A stretch of DNA of 53,420 nt from contig NZ_LLZN01000072.1 in the NCBI RefSeq assembly GCF_001509795.1, positions 1 to 53,420 on the forward strand, given 5' to 3'. The notes beneath the pieces were generated by a model that saw nothing but the letters and a program-made list of their open reading frames with translations, was not told the DNA's origin and did not search any database. Both the position numbers and the translations under genes were made by a program. Source of the stretch: Streptomyces sp. NRRL WC-3605. Lineage in GTDB: Bacteria; Actinomycetota; Actinomycetes; Streptomycetales; Streptomycetaceae. Shown here piece after piece: positions 26,080-33,333 of this stretch. Every line of letters starts with the position of its first letter. Within the stretch, counting starts at the first letter, position 1.

Positions 26080-27407
26080 GGGGTGTCCTTCCCGTGCGGG
26101 GTCCCCGCCTGTGAGCGGAGCCGGGGGTGCGGGCGGTCCGTGCCGTGGTGCCCGTCGAGGAGGTCGTCGGCGGGGCAGCGGCCCCGGGCGACGTAGCGGT
26201 CGTGGTAGGCGGCCACCGCGTCCGTGACCGCGGTGTCCGCGCCGAGGCGCGGCAGGGCCTCCTGGGCCGCCGTGAAGCAGATGACCGCGACCTCGTGGAG
26301 CTCGGGGTCGGCCAGGCCCGAGCGGGCCGCTCCGGCCCACAGCGGGTTGTGCGGCGCGGGCCACGACAGGGACCGCTCGGCGAGCGGCTTCACGGCCCGG
26401 TAGGCGGTCTCGGCCGCCTGCGGGTCGTCGAAGAGCGCGGTGGTCACGGCGAGCGGCACGATCCAGCCGTCGTCGCCGGGCTGCGCGTCGATCATCCGCA
26501 GCTCCAGATGGCCACGCGGCCTGACCGGCGGGAACAGTGTCGTCAGGTGGTAGTCGAGGTCCGCCCGGGTGGGCGGCCGGGGCGCGCCCGACCGGGTCCA
26601 CTCACGGAATGACAGCCCTTCGGGCACCTCCCAAGGGCCGTTCTCGCTGCGGACGCACATCACGGGGGCGTCCAGCACGTGCCGCGCCCAGCCCGCCCTG
26701 GGGTCGCCGTTCAGCGGGGGCGCGCCCGCACGGCCGGGACCGATGTCCATCCAGAACCGCTGCCGGGTGGAGACCCAGCCGGTCGGCTCCCGCCCGGCCA
26801 GCGGGGAGTTGGCGAAAGCGGCGACGAGGACCGCGCCCAGCTGGTGGGCGAGCCACCAGCGCCGGCCGTGGCCCAGCGGTCCGGGTTCCTCGTACCCGGC
26901 GTCCAGGCAGACCTGCACGGAGGCCGAGGTGCACATCATGGCGCGGCCCGCCGGACCCCTGCGGTCCAGCACCGTCTCCATGGCGTCGTAGCGCGGCTCG
27001 CGCAGGAACCGGCGCGGCGGATGCCAGGGGTCGGTGCCGAGCCCGGCGAGGGCGAGTCCCTGGCCGGCCAGGACCGCGCGGACGGCGGCGAGGTCGGCGG
27101 AGACGATGCCGACGCACTCGGTGAGCGAGCCGGCGGGGGGCGAGCTCAGCTCCAGCTGCCCGCCGGGCTCCACGGTGAGAGCCGACCTCAGGGGCAGGGA
27201 GCGCACTGCGGCGTAGGCCGCTTCGAGTCGTTCGGGTGTCACGGGGAGCCGCGGGTCGCGCAGCTCCTGCACTATCCATTCCACTTCCACCCCGAGCGTG
27301 CGGGGCGGGCCGGTCTTGAAGCAGATGCCCCGGACCAGGGCCTCCACTTCGGCTTCGGTGACCACGGTGCGGGAACGCTCCGTACAGTCACTGACCGAGT
27401 CGGACAT
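26076..27407 (-). CDS. egtA: Glutamate-cysteine ligase EgtA
   Basis: This is a 443-residue ATP-dependent ligase of the GCS2 family, which makes gamma-glutamylcysteine for EgtB. It reads LGVEVEWIVQ (family GxExE region), VEPGGQLELSSPP, ALAGLGTDPW, MMCTSASVQVCLD, RQRFWMDIGP and PRGHLELRMIDAQ. It is the first gene of the cluster, with GGAGGA 8 bases before ATG 27407. The promoter should lie in 27408-27720. A fifth enzyme, EgtE (C-S lyase), is not encoded nearby, as is common in actinobacteria where another PLP enzyme does the step. Confidence 0.94.
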   Translation of the reverse strand: MSDSVSDCTERSRTVVTEAEVEALVRGICFKTGPPRTLGVEVEWIVQELRDPRLPVTPERLEAAYAAVRSLPLRSALTVEPGGQLELSSPPAGSLTECVGIVSADLAAVRAVLAGQGLALAGLGTDPWHPPRRFLREPRYDAMETVLDRRGPAGRAMMCTSASVQVCLDAGYEEPGPLGHGRRWWLAHQLGAVLVAAFANSPLAGREPTGWVSTRQRFWMDIGPGRAGAPPLNGDPRAGWARHVLDAPVMCVRSENGPWEVPEGLSFREWTRSGAPRPPTRADLDYHLTTLFPPVRPRGHLELRMIDAQPGDDGWIVPLAVTTALFDDPQAAETAYRAVKPLAERSLSWPAPHNPLWAGAARSGLADPELHEVAVICFTAAQEALPRLGADTAVTDAVAAYHDRYVARGRCPADDLLDGHHGTDRPHPRLRSQAGTPHGKDTP

Positions 27408-27720
27408 ATCGGAATCCTCCTGAGAGTCCACGATGCCATCGGCCCACGGATCTCGCGGGCCGGAGCGGCACACTCGTCCCACCCAAGACGTTCGCGGCGA
27501 CTCGCACAAGAGTGCTTACTCGGCATGTTCGGGGTCGGTAATCTCCGTTTCCCGGGCGTGTGCTGGGCCTTTCCCAGCGCGTTCCCGCGGCCGTCGGCGC
27601 GCCGAAATTCCTGTTGCGGCGCAGCACCAGGATCGCCCAGGATGCTCAGGTGAGCACGACGGGGGAGAACACGAGCGGCCCGCGCGGTCGCGGGTTCATG
27701 GCGCGCACGGGGGTGGCGCC
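27408..27720. other. 313-base gap with the egtA promoter region; no gene seen
   Basis: This divergent gap separates egtA (minus) from the PARG-like gene (plus). It is less GC-rich around 27500-27620 than its surroundings. I see a small hairpin GCTGGG/CCCAGC (27562-27578) and an eight-codon reading frame (ATG 27698 to TGA 27724) whose stop overlaps the PARG start. No confident -35/-10 pair could be chosen on either strand. Confidence 0.5.
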
Positions 27721-28545
27721 ATGAGCGCGCGCCTGCGCGGCATCGCGAAGGAGACCGAGGAGATCGTCGCCGCGGGCTCCTACCGCGCGCCGGACGGCCG
27801 CGAGGTGTCCCTCGCCGCCGCCGTCCGCGCGGCGCGCGAGGGCACGCGGATGTACGGCCCCGAGCCCGTACCCGTGCCGGACGCGGCCGCGGTGACGACG
27901 TCGTTCGAGGTCACGGGGGAGAGCAGCCTGGAGGCGGCCCGCCGTCTCGGCGCCGGCACCGCCGTGCTGAACTTCGCCTCCGCCCGCAATCCCGGCGGCG
28001 GCTTCCTGAACGGCGCGCAGGCCCAGGAGGAGGCCCTGTGCCGCGCCTCGGCCCTCCATTCCTGCCTGCGGGCGGCGCCCGGGTTCTACGAACACCACCG
28101 CGCCCATCGCGACCCGTTCTACACGGACCGCGTCATCCACTCGCCGGGCGTACCCGTCTTCCGTGACGACCGGGGGCGGCTGCTCGCCGAGCCGTACACG
28201 GCCGGCTTCCTGACCGCCGCCGCGCCGAACGCGGGCGTCGTACGGCGTACGGCTCCCGGGCGCGCCGGCGACCTGCCCCGCGCGCTCGCCATCCGCGCCG
28301 AGCGGGTGCTGGAGGTCGCCGCCGCGCACGGCTACCGGCGGCTGGTGCTCGGCGCCTGGGGCTGCGGCGTCTTCCAGAACGACCCGGCGCGGGTCGCCGA
28401 GGCGTTCCGGGGCCTGCTCGGACCGGGCGGACGGTTCGGCTCCGCGTTCGAGCACGTGGTCTTCGGCGTCCTCGACCGCACCCCGGACAGCGCGACCCGC
28501 GCGGCGTTCGCCGCCGCGTTCCCCGTGGGTCAGGTCCAGCCGTAG
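27721..28545 (+). CDS. Bacterial-type poly(ADP-ribose) glycohydrolase (TIGR02452 / DUF2263)
   Basis: This is a 274-residue macrodomain-like protein. The bacterial PARG signature GGG-x7-QEE is intact as GGGFLNGAQAQEE (Gly92-94, Gln102, Glu103-104), preceded by VLNFASARNPGG; the second Glu of the pair is catalytic in this family. Later blocks IHSPGVPVFRD, LTAAAPNAG and LVLGAWGCGVFQNDP are also typical. It should remove poly(ADP-ribose), probably from proteins or DNA, in the cytoplasm. GGGGGTGG lies 4 bases upstream of ATG 27721. The last 16 bases overlap the 3' end of the convergent PemK-like gene. No ADP-ribosyltransferase gene is in the window. Confidence 0.9.
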   Translation: MSARLRGIAKETEEIVAAGSYRAPDGREVSLAAAVRAAREGTRMYGPEPVPVPDAAAVTTSFEVTGESSLEAARRLGAGTAVLNFASARNPGGGFLNGAQAQEEALCRASALHSCLRAAPGFYEHHRAHRDPFYTDRVIHSPGVPVFRDDRGRLLAEPYTAGFLTAAAPNAGVVRRTAPGRAGDLPRALAIRAERVLEVAAAHGYRRLVLGAWGCGVFQNDPARVAEAFRGLLGPGGRFGSAFEHVVFGVLDRTPDSATRAAFAAAFPVGQVQP

Positions 28546-28976
28546 CGCTCGTGGAGCCGGCGCCGGACCAGGTCGAAGCGGCCCCGGTCCAGGGCGCACG
28601 CCTCCCGGCGCATCCCCTCCTCGTGCAGGCGCAGCACGCGGTCGACGCCCACCCACGAGTCCCGGCCGGTGCGGTCCCAGGGGCCGCTGCCGATCGCCAC
28701 CCACTCCCGGTCGCCGTCGTGCCGCTTGCTCGACAGCTGCACCGCGAGGAACGTCCCGGCGGCCTCCCGCGCCACCACGAGCACCGGGCGGTCCTTGCCC
28801 CGGCCGTCGTTCTCCTCGAAGGGCACCCAGGTCCAGACGATCTCCCCGGGGTCCGGGTCGCCGTCGTGCGCGGGCGAGTACTCGGTGCGCACCTTCCCCA
28901 CCGCGCGCGGGTCGGCCTCGGTGGTGGCGGAACGGCCGTGCCGGCCCGGGACGTTCTCTTCGGTGTACGTGTTCAC
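28530..28976 (-). CDS. PemK/MazF-family toxin-like protein without a visible antitoxin
   Basis: This is a 148-residue protein. After an N-terminal charged region (1-40) comes the PemK/MazF fold: DPGEIVWTWVPFEEND, GKDRPVLVVARE (RP-x-x-VV core) and TFLAVQLSSKRHD, then WVGVDRVLRLHEEG. Such proteins are sequence-specific endoribonucleases when paired with an antitoxin. The upstream gene on this strand is an amidase, and no small antitoxin gene lies on either side, so it may be an orphan or serve another role. It starts at ATG 28976 and overlaps the 3' end of the PARG-like gene by 16 bases. Confidence 0.8.
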   Translation of the reverse strand: MNTYTEENVPGRHGRSATTEADPRAVGKVRTEYSPAHDGDPDPGEIVWTWVPFEENDGRGKDRPVLVVAREAAGTFLAVQLSSKRHDGDREWVAIGSGPWDRTGRDSWVGVDRVLRLHEEGMRREACALDRGRFDLVRRRLHERYGWT

Positions 28977-28985
28977 GCAGGCACC

Positions 28986-29025
28986 CTAGTGCTGTGACCG
29001 GAAAGGTTCACCGGCTCGCGGCGCC
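28986..29025. repeat. Copy A of a CTAG-ended palindromic element (left half only)
   Basis: It starts CTAGTGCTGTGACCGG and continues AAAGGTTCACCGG and CTCGCGGCGCCCGGCAC. From GTGACCGG onward, about 38 bases are identical to copy C at 50300. The right arm is absent. It lies between the amidase stop (29033) and the PemK-like start (28976). Confidence 0.85.
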
Positions 29026-29032
29026 CGGCACC

Positions 29033-30457
29033 TCAGCCGGCCGCGACCGGGGCCGTCTCGCCCTGCTGCGGGGGCCACAGTTCGTGCCAGCGCAGCTCCG
29101 ACTCCAGTTGCGCGGCGAGGGAGATGAGCAGCGGCTCGCTGTGCGCAGGTCCGAGCAGTTGGCCGCCGACGGGCAGGGAGCCCACGAAGCCGGCCGGGAC
29201 GTTGACCCCGGGCCAGCCCAGCACGTTCCACGGCCACGCGTACGGGCAGGCGGCGATCATCGCCCGGTCGGTGGCGAAGCCGCCGAGCCCGGCCAGCGCG
29301 CCGATCCGGGGCGGCGGAGCGGCGGTCGTGGGCGCGAGGACGACGTCGTAGGTCTCGTAGAACCGGCCGATCCGGCGGTGCAGGACCGCCTCCGCGCGCC
29401 GGGCCGCCCGCAGCGGGGGTCCGCCGAGCAGCCGGCCCAGCCGGACGGCGCCGCGGGTGCGCGGGTCCAGGAGAGCGGGGGAGGGCACGTCGGCCGCCCA
29501 CTCGGCGATCCCGGCCGTGGCGCGCGGCACGAACGTCAGCCCGATCCGGCCGTACGGCGGGTCCGCCTCGACCACGTCGTGGCCCAACGCCGCGAGCCGC
29601 GCGGCGAGTTCGACGACCTTGGCCCGCACCTCGGGCTGGAGCCGGGCGGGTACCGCCGTGAACGGCGGCTTGAGGGAGAGCGCGATGCGCAGCCGGCCCG
29701 GGTCGCGGCGCACGGCGCCCGACGCGTCGACGGCGGGCGGGCGGTGCGGGTCGCGCGGGTGGTTGCCGGCGGCCGCGTCCAGCAGCAGCGCCGCGTCGGC
29801 GACCGTGCGGGCGAGGGTGCCGTTGACGGTGATGCCCTTGAAGGACTCGCCGCGAGGCCATGTGGAGATGCGCCCCCGCTGCGGCTTGATGCCGATCAGG
29901 TGCGTCCAGGAGGCCGGGATGCGGACCGAGCCCGCGCCGTCCGAGCCCAGGGCCGCCGGCACCAGACCGGCCGCCACCGCCGCGGCCGAACCGCCGGAGG
30001 AGCCGCCCGGGGTGTGGTCCGGGTGCCAGGGGTTGCGGGTGGCGCCGAAGGCGGGCCCCTCCGTGAACGGCCACTGCCCCAGCTCACAGGTGTTGGTCTT
30101 GCCGACGATCACCGCCCCGGCCGCGCGCAGCCGCCGTACGGCCTCCCCGTCCTCGGCGGCGGGCGGGAACTCCCCGCGGCAGCCGAACGCGGTGGGCTCG
30201 CCCGCCACGTCCATGTCGTCCTTCACCGCGACCGGCACACCGAGCAGCGGCAGCCGCTCACCGGAGGCCAGCCGTTCGTCCGCCGCCCGCGCCTCCGCGA
30301 GGGCGGCCTCGGCCCGGACCACGCGGAACGCGTTCAGGGACCCCTGCGTGGCCTCGATGCGTGCCAGCGCCTCGGCGACGAGAGCCCGCGAGGTCACCTC
30401 CCCGTCGGCCAGCGCGCGGGCGGACTCCATGAGACCTGCGGCACGGTCGGGCGTCAT
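29033..30457 (-). CDS. Amidase signature-family hydrolase
   Basis: This is a 474-residue hydrolase of the amidase family (PF01425), which cleaves carbon-nitrogen amide bonds. The Ser-cisSer-Lys triad is visible: Lys79 in VPVAVKDDMD, Ser153/Ser154 in PGGSSGGSAAAVAAG and nucleophile Ser177 in GSDGAGSVRIPAS. The C-terminal part has VLAPTTAAPPP and WPGVNVPAG. The substrate cannot be inferred. GGAGGTG lies 6 bases before ATG 30457. The gene stands alone on its strand, with 128 bases to the sigma-factor stop upstream and the repeat element downstream. Confidence 0.92.
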   Translation of the reverse strand: MTPDRAAGLMESARALADGEVTSRALVAEALARIEATQGSLNAFRVVRAEAALAEARAADERLASGERLPLLGVPVAVKDDMDVAGEPTAFGCRGEFPPAAEDGEAVRRLRAAGAVIVGKTNTCELGQWPFTEGPAFGATRNPWHPDHTPGGSSGGSAAAVAAGLVPAALGSDGAGSVRIPASWTHLIGIKPQRGRISTWPRGESFKGITVNGTLARTVADAALLLDAAAGNHPRDPHRPPAVDASGAVRRDPGRLRIALSLKPPFTAVPARLQPEVRAKVVELAARLAALGHDVVEADPPYGRIGLTFVPRATAGIAEWAADVPSPALLDPRTRGAVRLGRLLGGPPLRAARRAEAVLHRRIGRFYETYDVVLAPTTAAPPPRIGALAGLGGFATDRAMIAACPYAWPWNVLGWPGVNVPAGFVGSLPVGGQLLGPAHSEPLLISLAAQLESELRWHELWPPQQGETAPVAAG

Positions 30458-30585
30458 TCGGGGCACCTCCGGGACGACGATGTCTACCGAACGGTAACCT
30501 CCTGCGGGCCGGGGCGAAACGTTTTCGCCCGGTGTGGCTCCCAGGACCTGGAAGCCGCATCGCCACCGCCCGCGTGGACGGCCCG

Positions 30586-31512
30586 TCAGCCGGCGACCGC
30601 GGCGACGTACGGGGCCAGCTTGGCCGGGTTCAGGACCCACATCAGCCGTTCGATGCCGCGGTCCGAGACGTCCGCGCACAGCAGCGCCACCGGCTGGTCG
30701 TCGCGCCGCACGAGCACCGCGGGCCTGCCGTTGGCCTCCACCCAGCGCACCTGCGCGTCCGGCCAGAACCGCGGGGCGAAGGCCACGAGGTACCGGGCCA
30801 CCCGCTCCCGTCCGGCGACCGGGACACGGGACGCCCCGCGCATCCCGCCGCCGTCCGCGTAACTGACGACGTCCTCGGCGAGCAGGTCCTCCAGCGCCGA
30901 CAGCGTGCCGGTGCGCGCCGCCTCCAGGCACGTCTCCAGCAGCCGCCGGTGCGCACCCTCGCTCACCGGCTCCCGGCGTGCCGCCTTCAGATGCTTCCGG
31001 GCGCGGCTCACCAGCTGACGGGTGTTCGGCTCGCTGGTCTCCAGGATCTCCGCGATCCGTCCGTACGGGTAGTCGAAGGCCTCACGCAGCACATGGGCGG
31101 CGCGCTCCTGCGGGTTGAGCCGCTCCAGCAGCAGCAGGACCGCCAGGTCGACGGCCTCCGCCCGCTCCGCGCCGAGTTGCGGGTCCGCGCGGGTGTCGAC
31201 GGGCTCCGGGAGCCACGGGCCCACATACGTCTCCCGCCGCCTGCGGGCGGACTGCGTGGAGTTGACGGCCAGGCGCGTGGTGACGGTCGTCAGGAACGCG
31301 GCCGGCTCCCGGACGGCCGAGCGGTCGGCGCGCTGCCATCGCAGCCAGGTCTCCTGGAGGACGTCCTCGGCGTCCGCCACGCTGCCGAGCATGCGGTAGG
31401 CGATGCCGAAGAGCTGGGGACGCGCCGCGACGAAGTCCTTCATCGCGTGCTCGAGCGAGTCCCCGTCCGCCGTGGCGCGGTCGAGGGGTTCGCGGTCGTC
31501 CCCGTCGCCCAT
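30586..31512 (-). CDS. ECF41-group RNA polymerase sigma factor with SnoaL-like C-terminal domain (SigJ-like)
   Basis: This is a 308-residue sigma factor. Region 2 has LFGIAYRMLGSVADAEDVLQ and ETWLRWQ; region 4 has LNPQERAAHVLREAFDYPYG and NTRQLVSRARKHLK. The C-terminal NTF2/SnoaL-like domain (about 190-308) carries DGGG (in SYADGGGMRGA) and NPAKL, which correspond to the ECF41 motifs DGGGKV and NPDKL. In ECF41 this domain, rather than an anti-sigma factor, modulates activity. The next gene upstream on the same strand is an AhpD/CMD-like protein, the usual ECF41 partner. GGGAGG lies 5 bases before ATG 31512. Confidence 0.92.
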   Translation of the reverse strand: MGDGDDREPLDRATADGDSLEHAMKDFVAARPQLFGIAYRMLGSVADAEDVLQETWLRWQRADRSAVREPAAFLTTVTTRLAVNSTQSARRRRETYVGPWLPEPVDTRADPQLGAERAEAVDLAVLLLLERLNPQERAAHVLREAFDYPYGRIAEILETSEPNTRQLVSRARKHLKAARREPVSEGAHRRLLETCLEAARTGTLSALEDLLAEDVVSYADGGGMRGASRVPVAGRERVARYLVAFAPRFWPDAQVRWVEANGRPAVLVRRDDQPVALLCADVSDRGIERLMWVLNPAKLAPYVAAVAG

Positions 31513-31542
31513 CGTGCCTCCCGTGCCGGCCCACCCGCCATG

Positions 31543-31587
31543 CTAGTGCTGTGACCGGACCCGGCGAACCTTCCCGGTCACAGCACT
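31543..31587. repeat. Copy B of the CTAG-ended palindromic element (short hairpin form)
   Basis: CTAGTGCTGTGACCGG at 31543-31558 is followed by a short centre and the complementary CCGGTCACAGCACT at 31574-31587. The 14-bp arms are exact. The right half (GGCGAACCTTCCCGGTCACAG) corresponds to the right arm of copy C at 50350-50376. It lies between the CMD-like stop (31637) and the sigma-factor start (31512), where it could act as a terminator. Confidence 0.85.
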
Positions 31588-31636
31588 GGATGTCCGTCCG
31601 TCGGGGCGCCCCGGCGGACGGACGCGGGGGCGCCGG

Positions 31637-32110
31637 TCAGCCGAACATGCCCGGACGGTAGTCCCCGGCGGGCTGCCGGTTGATGACGTTGACGCGGTTG
31701 TAGGCGTTGATGAGGGCGATCAGCGAGATCAGCGCGACGAGCTGCTCCTCGTCGAAGTGCTTGGCCGCCCGCTCCCAGGCCTCGTCGGTGACACCGCCGG
31801 ACGCGTCGGCGATCCGGGTGCCCTGCTCCGCCAGTTCGAGGGCGGCGCGCTCGGCGTCCGTGAAGACGGTGGCCTCCCGCCAGGCCGCGACCAGATGGAG
31901 GCGCTGAGCGCTCTCGCCGGCGTGCGCTGCGTCCTTCGTGTGCATGTCGGTGCAGAAGCCGCAGCCGTTGATCTGGCTGGCGCGGATCTTCACCAGTTCC
32001 TGGACGGTGCCGGGCAGCGACGAGTCCGAGATCGCCTTGCCGGCGGAGTTGACGTGCTTCAGCACCTTGCCGGCCAGCGGGCTGCCGAAGAAGTCGAGAC
32101 GCGGTTCCAC
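31637..32110 (-). CDS. Carboxymuconolactone decarboxylase / AhpD-like protein, ECF41 partner
   Basis: This is a 157-residue protein of the CMD/AhpD fold. It reads LVKIRASQINGCGFCTDMHT, with the redox CxxC (CGFC) and the conserved His of CxxxCxxxH-type AhpD motifs, then LHLVAAWREATVFTDAERAA and ISLIALINAYNRVNVI. It probably acts as a peroxidase or in a related redox reaction. The GTG start at 32110 has GGGAG 7 bases upstream and begins at the common position (VEPRLDFF). It lies upstream of the sigma gene on the same strand, and a candidate ECF41 promoter precedes it. Confidence 0.9.
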   Translation of the reverse strand: MEPRLDFFGSPLAGKVLKHVNSAGKAISDSSLPGTVQELVKIRASQINGCGFCTDMHTKDAAHAGESAQRLHLVAAWREATVFTDAERAALELAEQGTRIADASGGVTDEAWERAAKHFDEEQLVALISLIALINAYNRVNVINRQPAGDYRPGMFG

Positions 32111-32146
32111 GGTGAACTCCCAGAGGTAGGAGGGATACACCTCAAG

Positions 32147-32173
32147 GACCGGTCCGGGCGCGCGGATGTGACA
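32147..32173 (-). promoter_or_regulatory. Candidate ECF41 promoter of the CMD/AhpD-like gene
   Basis: Read on the minus strand, TGTCACA (32173-32167), a 16-base spacer and GGTC (32150-32147) lie 37 bases upstream of GTG 32110. The ECF41 consensus, as I recall it from work on this group, is TGTCACA-N16-CGTC, so the -35 is exact and the -10 matches three of four bases. The adjacent gene encodes an ECF41 sigma factor, which makes this the expected target. Confidence 0.65.
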
Positions 32174-32288
32174 TGCGGGCGGTGTGGCCTGCGTCACCAG
32201 GGCTGCGGGGCGAGTCACTTCATCGTTCGGCGCGCACAACACCCGCTGACGGCGAAGGACTTGAGTGAGCGGCAGGCGCTCGCCGCCC

Positions 32289-32340
32289 TCTTGATCGCAA
32301 AAGTTGAACATGTGACGTATGTGCACTTGTGAGAAAAGAT
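32289..32340 (+). promoter_or_regulatory. AT-rich segment upstream of the small-peptide operon
   Basis: This stretch is unusually AT-rich for the window (TTGATCGCAAAAGTTGAACA, then TGTGACGTATGTGCACTTGT and GAGAAAAGAT). TTGATC (32291) or TTGAAC (32304) could be a -35 and TATGTG (32318-32323) a -10, but no pair has ideal spacing. The related words ATGTGAC and ATGTGCAC nine bases apart could be a regulator half-site repeat. The segment lies about 70-120 bases upstream of ATG 32409. Confidence 0.4.
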
Positions 32341-32408
32341 GCGCCCTCTGAGGCGATGTGGTCATCTGGGTTGTGGAGGCTATGGCTGACCCCAGAGGAG
32401 ATGGTGAT

Positions 32409-32594
32409 ATGCCTTCCATGGACAAGGCGACCAAGGACACGACCGGCGTCCGCACGGACCTCGACGCGGCCCTCGACCCCGCAGAGCCCGACGGAGTCTT
32501 CCGTGACAGCCGGGAGTGCGCCGCCCTGGCGCTGCTCTCCGCGGACACCCAGCTGCTGCTGTCCCCGCCGACCCCGCGCCCGAAGAAGGGCTAA
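32409..32594 (+). CDS. 61-residue peptide at the head of an unrecognised operon
   Basis: I do not recognise this small protein. It has an acidic region (DLDAALDPAEPDG), a single cysteine (Cys37 in SRECAALALLSADT), a hydrophobic patch QLLLS and a Pro/Lys tail PPTPRPKKG. It has no signal peptide or membrane segment. AGAGGAG 8 bases upstream supports ATG 32409; an ATG at 32382 would give a 70-residue form with poorer spacing. The next gene starts 31 bases later with its own GGAG. Size, charge pattern and position before several unknown enzymes would suit a precursor of a modified peptide, but a small regulatory or scaffold protein is equally possible. Confidence 0.7.
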   Translation: MPSMDKATKDTTGVRTDLDAALDPAEPDGVFRDSRECAALALLSADTQLLLSPPTPRPKKG

Positions 32595-32625
32595 AGGACC
32601 GGCGAACCCGACAGGAGCACGCTGA

Positions 32626-33333
32626 ATGGAGCAGTCAGGCACTTCGGCCCTCTTGCAGGGCGCGGTGCAGGACCTTGCGTCCGACGTGGTCTCCGCCCTC
32701 CGGGGCGGGGACCATGTGCGCATGTCCGGCACCTCCGCCATGGACGACGTCGAGGGCAGTCTCATCCTCGCGGCCGTGCGGGTACTGGGAGCGGATCTGC
32801 TCCTCCCGCACGTCCTCTTCCCGACCCCGCCCGACCCCGAGGCGCTCGCCGCCTTCCGCCGTACGGCCGAGGCGTACCCGCCCCGCCCCGAGGCCGGCCC
32901 CACCGTCCACTGGAGCCACTGGGCGATGCGCCGCACCCTCGCGCGCCTCGGCTCCCCCCTGCCCGCACCGCCCGGCACGGACGCCGGCGAACCCGGGACC
33001 GAGTGGCTGGAGACGGCCACCTGGCAGGTCCTCACCCATCAACTCGCCGTCCTGGCCGCCCTGGCCGTGCCCGGGGAGGACAGCGCGGTGGCCCGCGTCG
33101 CCCGCGGCCGTCCCGTGGACCTCGCCCGCGGCTTCGTCCGGGCGGTACGCCGCCGGGACTGGCAGCAGGCGGCCGGAGCGGGACGCTGGCTCACCGTCGT
33201 GGACGGCGTGCCGGACACGCTCGGACTCGAAACCGGCCTGGACTTCGTGGAGCTGATGGGCGGCACCGACGCACGGGTCGCGCTCCAGGTGCAGGCCGCG
33301 CGGATCACACGGGCGGCCGGAGCGCTCGTATGA
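32626..33333 (+). CDS. Hypothetical 235-residue protein
   Basis: I do not recognise a family. The protein looks soluble and mostly helical, with GTSAMDDVEGSLILAAVRVL, ADLLLPHVLFPTPPDPEALA, TVHWSHWAMRRTLARLG, TWQVLTHQLAVLAALAVPGE and RRDWQQAAGAGRWLTVVDGV. Several Trp/His clusters (HWSHW) could form a binding pocket. GGAG lies 9 bases upstream of ATG 32626. Its TGA overlaps the ATG of the next gene by three bases (ATGA), so it is translated together with the two paralogous proteins and probably works with them. Confidence 0.75.
   Translation: MEQSGTSALLQGAVQDLASDVVSALRGGDHVRMSGTSAMDDVEGSLILAAVRVLGADLLLPHVLFPTPPDPEALAAFRRTAEAYPPRPEAGPTVHWSHWAMRRTLARLGSPLPAPPGTDAGEPGTEWLETATWQVLTHQLAVLAALAVPGEDSAVARVARGRPVDLARGFVRAVRRRDWQQAAGAGRWLTVVDGVPDTLGLETGLDFVELMGGTDARVALQVQAARITRAAGALV

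Noticed and set aside
27721..28976. PARG and PemK-like genes as a toxin-antitoxin pair of the DarTG kind
   Set aside because: They are convergent rather than co-directional, there is no DNA ADP-ribosyltransferase, and PemK does not pair with macrodomain proteins.
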